From CAZUEG01 sp043798775 (GTDB lineage: Bacteria; Patescibacteriota; Minisyncoccia; Minisyncoccales; GWA2-46-15), in contig JAZDOL010000040.1 of the NCBI GenBank assembly GCA_043798775.1, positions 1 to 6,638 on the forward strand: DNA of 6,638 nt, in the 5' to 3' direction. Position 1 is the first letter of the stretch, and every line of letters starts with the position of its first letter. Shown here one piece after another: positions 6,148 through 6,638 of the stretch. Below the pieces are notes generated by a model. That model was not told the origin of the DNA and made no database searches. It saw only the letters and a list, made by a program, of their open reading frames with translations. Position numbers and translations under genes: made by a program.

Positions 6148-6351
6148 TTACTTAATCAAGTGATCAACGCCGACTTCAAGCGCCTTGGCGATCTTGGTTA
6201 GAGTTTCAATGGTTGGGTTTGTATTTACTCCGTTTTCAACCTTAACAATGGTATTGAGCGACAAATCAGCAAGGCGGGCAATCTTTTCAAGAGATAGACC
6301 CTTTTTTGCTCGTAGCTTCTTTAAGTTATCCGCAATTTTATTGTTTGACAT
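6148..6351 (-). CDS. Single-domain XRE-family HTH regulator
   Basis: The 67 residues make up one Cro/C1-type helix-turn-helix domain and nothing else, presumably acting as a dimeric DNA-binding repressor. IADNLKKLRAKKGLS (6-20) is the first helix with the typical RxxKGLS turn. LEKIARLADLS (21-31) and NTIVKVENG (33-41) are the helix-turn-recognition pair, and TIETLTKIAKALEVGVDHLI (47-66) gives the last two helices. AGAAAAGAT directly precedes the ATG, at best a weak ribosome site. The gene starts 7 nt beyond the stop of the radical-SAM-like gene and ends 12 nt before the ATPase, with which it is probably cotranscribed. An AT-rich promoter region with an 11-bp inverted repeat lies upstream, so autoregulation and control of the transporter operon are reasonable inferences. 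No effector-binding domain is present. Confidence 0.9.
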   Translation of the reverse strand: MSNNKIADNLKKLRAKKGLSLEKIARLADLSLNTIVKVENGVNTNPTIETLTKIAKALEVGVDHLIK

Positions 6352-6358
6352 ATCTTTT

Positions 6359-6638
6359 CTAATTGTATAACATTATAGTATATAGAATATAATATAAAGC
6401 ATTCTTTCTTGATACTATAATGATAACTAATTTTTCAAAAATTGTAAATGAATCTTTAGGGAGTTCCTTTCCGTTGCCCGCGCACGGGAGGGTTGGGGCA
6501 AGGGCAACATCTCTTTTGGCAATAGTCCAAACCTTATTTATATAGTTTAATATAAAATAATTTTGAAGTAAATGGATATAAAATGATCCTCTCTCGGTAA
6601 GAATAATCTCATCTTTTGTTTCCTTGCATAACCCCATT
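6359..6638 (-). CDS. 3' end of a probable HemW/HemN-like radical SAM protein, with repeat-derived tail
   Basis: Only the C-terminal part lies in the window and the frame is open at the right edge; the ATG at 6637 is probably internal. The visible start, GLCKETKDEIILTERGSF, looks like the winged-helix end of the HemN C-terminal domain (a GL turn, then a strand and LTERG). A helix follows (IHLLQNYFILNYINKVW, 21-37). This pattern resembles CPR coproporphyrinogen-oxidase-like radical SAM proteins, in my recollection. From about residue 44 to 55 the frame passes through a hairpin repeat (6473-6508), and the last 32 residues are AT-rich, hydrophobic and family-unlike, ending in TAG at 6361-6359. 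The natural stop therefore seems to have been displaced by repeat insertion. The radical SAM cysteine motif would lie outside the window, so the identification is tentative. Confidence 0.5.
   Translation of the reverse strand, partial: MGLCKETKDEIILTERGSFYIHLLQNYFILNYINKVWTIAKRDVALAPTLPCAGNGKELPKDSFTIFEKLVIIIVSRKNALYYILYTIMLYN
6371..6422. repeat. Perfect 11-bp inverted repeat upstream of XRE gene
   Basis: CATTATAGTAT (6371-6381) and ATACTATAATG (6412-6422) are exact reverse complements separated by 30 nt. The arm centres are 41 nt apart, close to four helical turns. Each arm contains a TATAAT box facing away from the other, on the minus strand at 6377-6372 and on the plus strand at 6416-6421. 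The pair could be twin operators for the adjacent XRE protein, or a weak AT-rich hairpin in the mRNA end of the radical-SAM-like gene, inside whose last codons it lies. Confidence 0.5.
6372..6377 (-). promoter_or_regulatory. Candidate -10 box for the XRE-ATPase operon
   Basis: A perfect TATAAT at 6377-6372 would place transcription start near 6365, leaving a 14-nt leader before the XRE ATG at 6351. No -35 hexamer of any quality is found 16-18 nt upstream, and the whole stretch is AT-rich, so this rests on the -10 box and its position alone. Confidence 0.35.
6473..6508. repeat. GC-rich hairpin repeat inside the radical-SAM-like 3' end
   Basis: GTTGCCC (6473-6479) and GGGCAAC (6502-6508) are perfect 7-bp inverted arms. 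An inner CCCG/CGGG pair (6477-6480 with 6485-6488) and a tandem GGGCAA at 6496-6501 and 6502-6507 allow alternative folds. The interior has GGGTTGGGG at 6490-6498, the reverse complement of the CCCCAACCC core in the hairpin at 62-116. The GC content contrasts sharply with the AT-rich flanks. It is probably a mobile or REP-like repeat that now encodes residues of the adjoining frame. Confidence 0.55.

Noticed and set aside
1..6638. CRISPR array, tRNA or rRNA genes, integrase or transposase
   Set aside because: No regularly spaced repeats, no cloverleaf-like or rRNA-like sequence and no recombinase motifs were seen on either strand.

Overview
The window looks like a fragment of a small-genome uncultured bacterium of the Candidate Phyla Radiation (Patescibacteria, Parcubacteria-like). 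This is inferred from the AT-rich, tightly packed genes, the near absence of Shine-Dalgarno sites, the style of the small conserved membrane proteins, and a radical-SAM-type C-terminus of a kind I associate with that group. TGA is read as a stop at one likely small gene, so there is no sign of the UGA-glycine code. I could run no database search, so the lineage is a judgement.

All supported genes lie on the minus strand and read from right to left. At the right edge (6359-6638) is the 3' end of a larger gene, probably a HemW/HemN-like radical SAM protein, whose last ~50 codons run through a hairpin repeat. Next come a small XRE-type regulator (6148-6351) and, 12 nt later, an 899-residue P-type cation ATPase (3436-6135). 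They are followed by a 70-residue amphi-Trp-like protein (3190-3402), a 72-residue two-helix membrane protein (2930-3148), a CaCA-family cation exchanger (1968-2927) and a DedA-family membrane protein (1262-1966). The last three are separated by 1-2 nt and are almost certainly cotranscribed and translationally coupled. A hairpin and a possible 33-residue membrane peptide follow (1126-1227). Then comes the membrane protease gene htpX (243-1094), which has its own good promoter match placed so that the mRNA would be leaderless.

Functionally, the XRE-to-DedA block is a membrane cation and lipid homeostasis cluster: one ATP-driven pump, one gradient-driven exchanger, a probable lipid flippase, two small accessory proteins and a one-domain regulator. 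HtpX, a membrane protein quality-control protease, fits the theme but looks separately transcribed.

The left end (1-242) has no convincing gene. It holds two strong hairpins, one of them a GC-rich element with a C-rich loop. A related C-rich core, in opposite orientation and with different arms, sits in the hairpin at 6473-6508. The most interesting signals are the unusual ion-site residues of the ATPase (a lysine in M6), the 11-bp inverted repeat carrying divergent TATAAT boxes upstream of the regulator, the leaderless htpX promoter with a palindrome over its start codon, and the repeat-derived tail of the radical-SAM-like gene.
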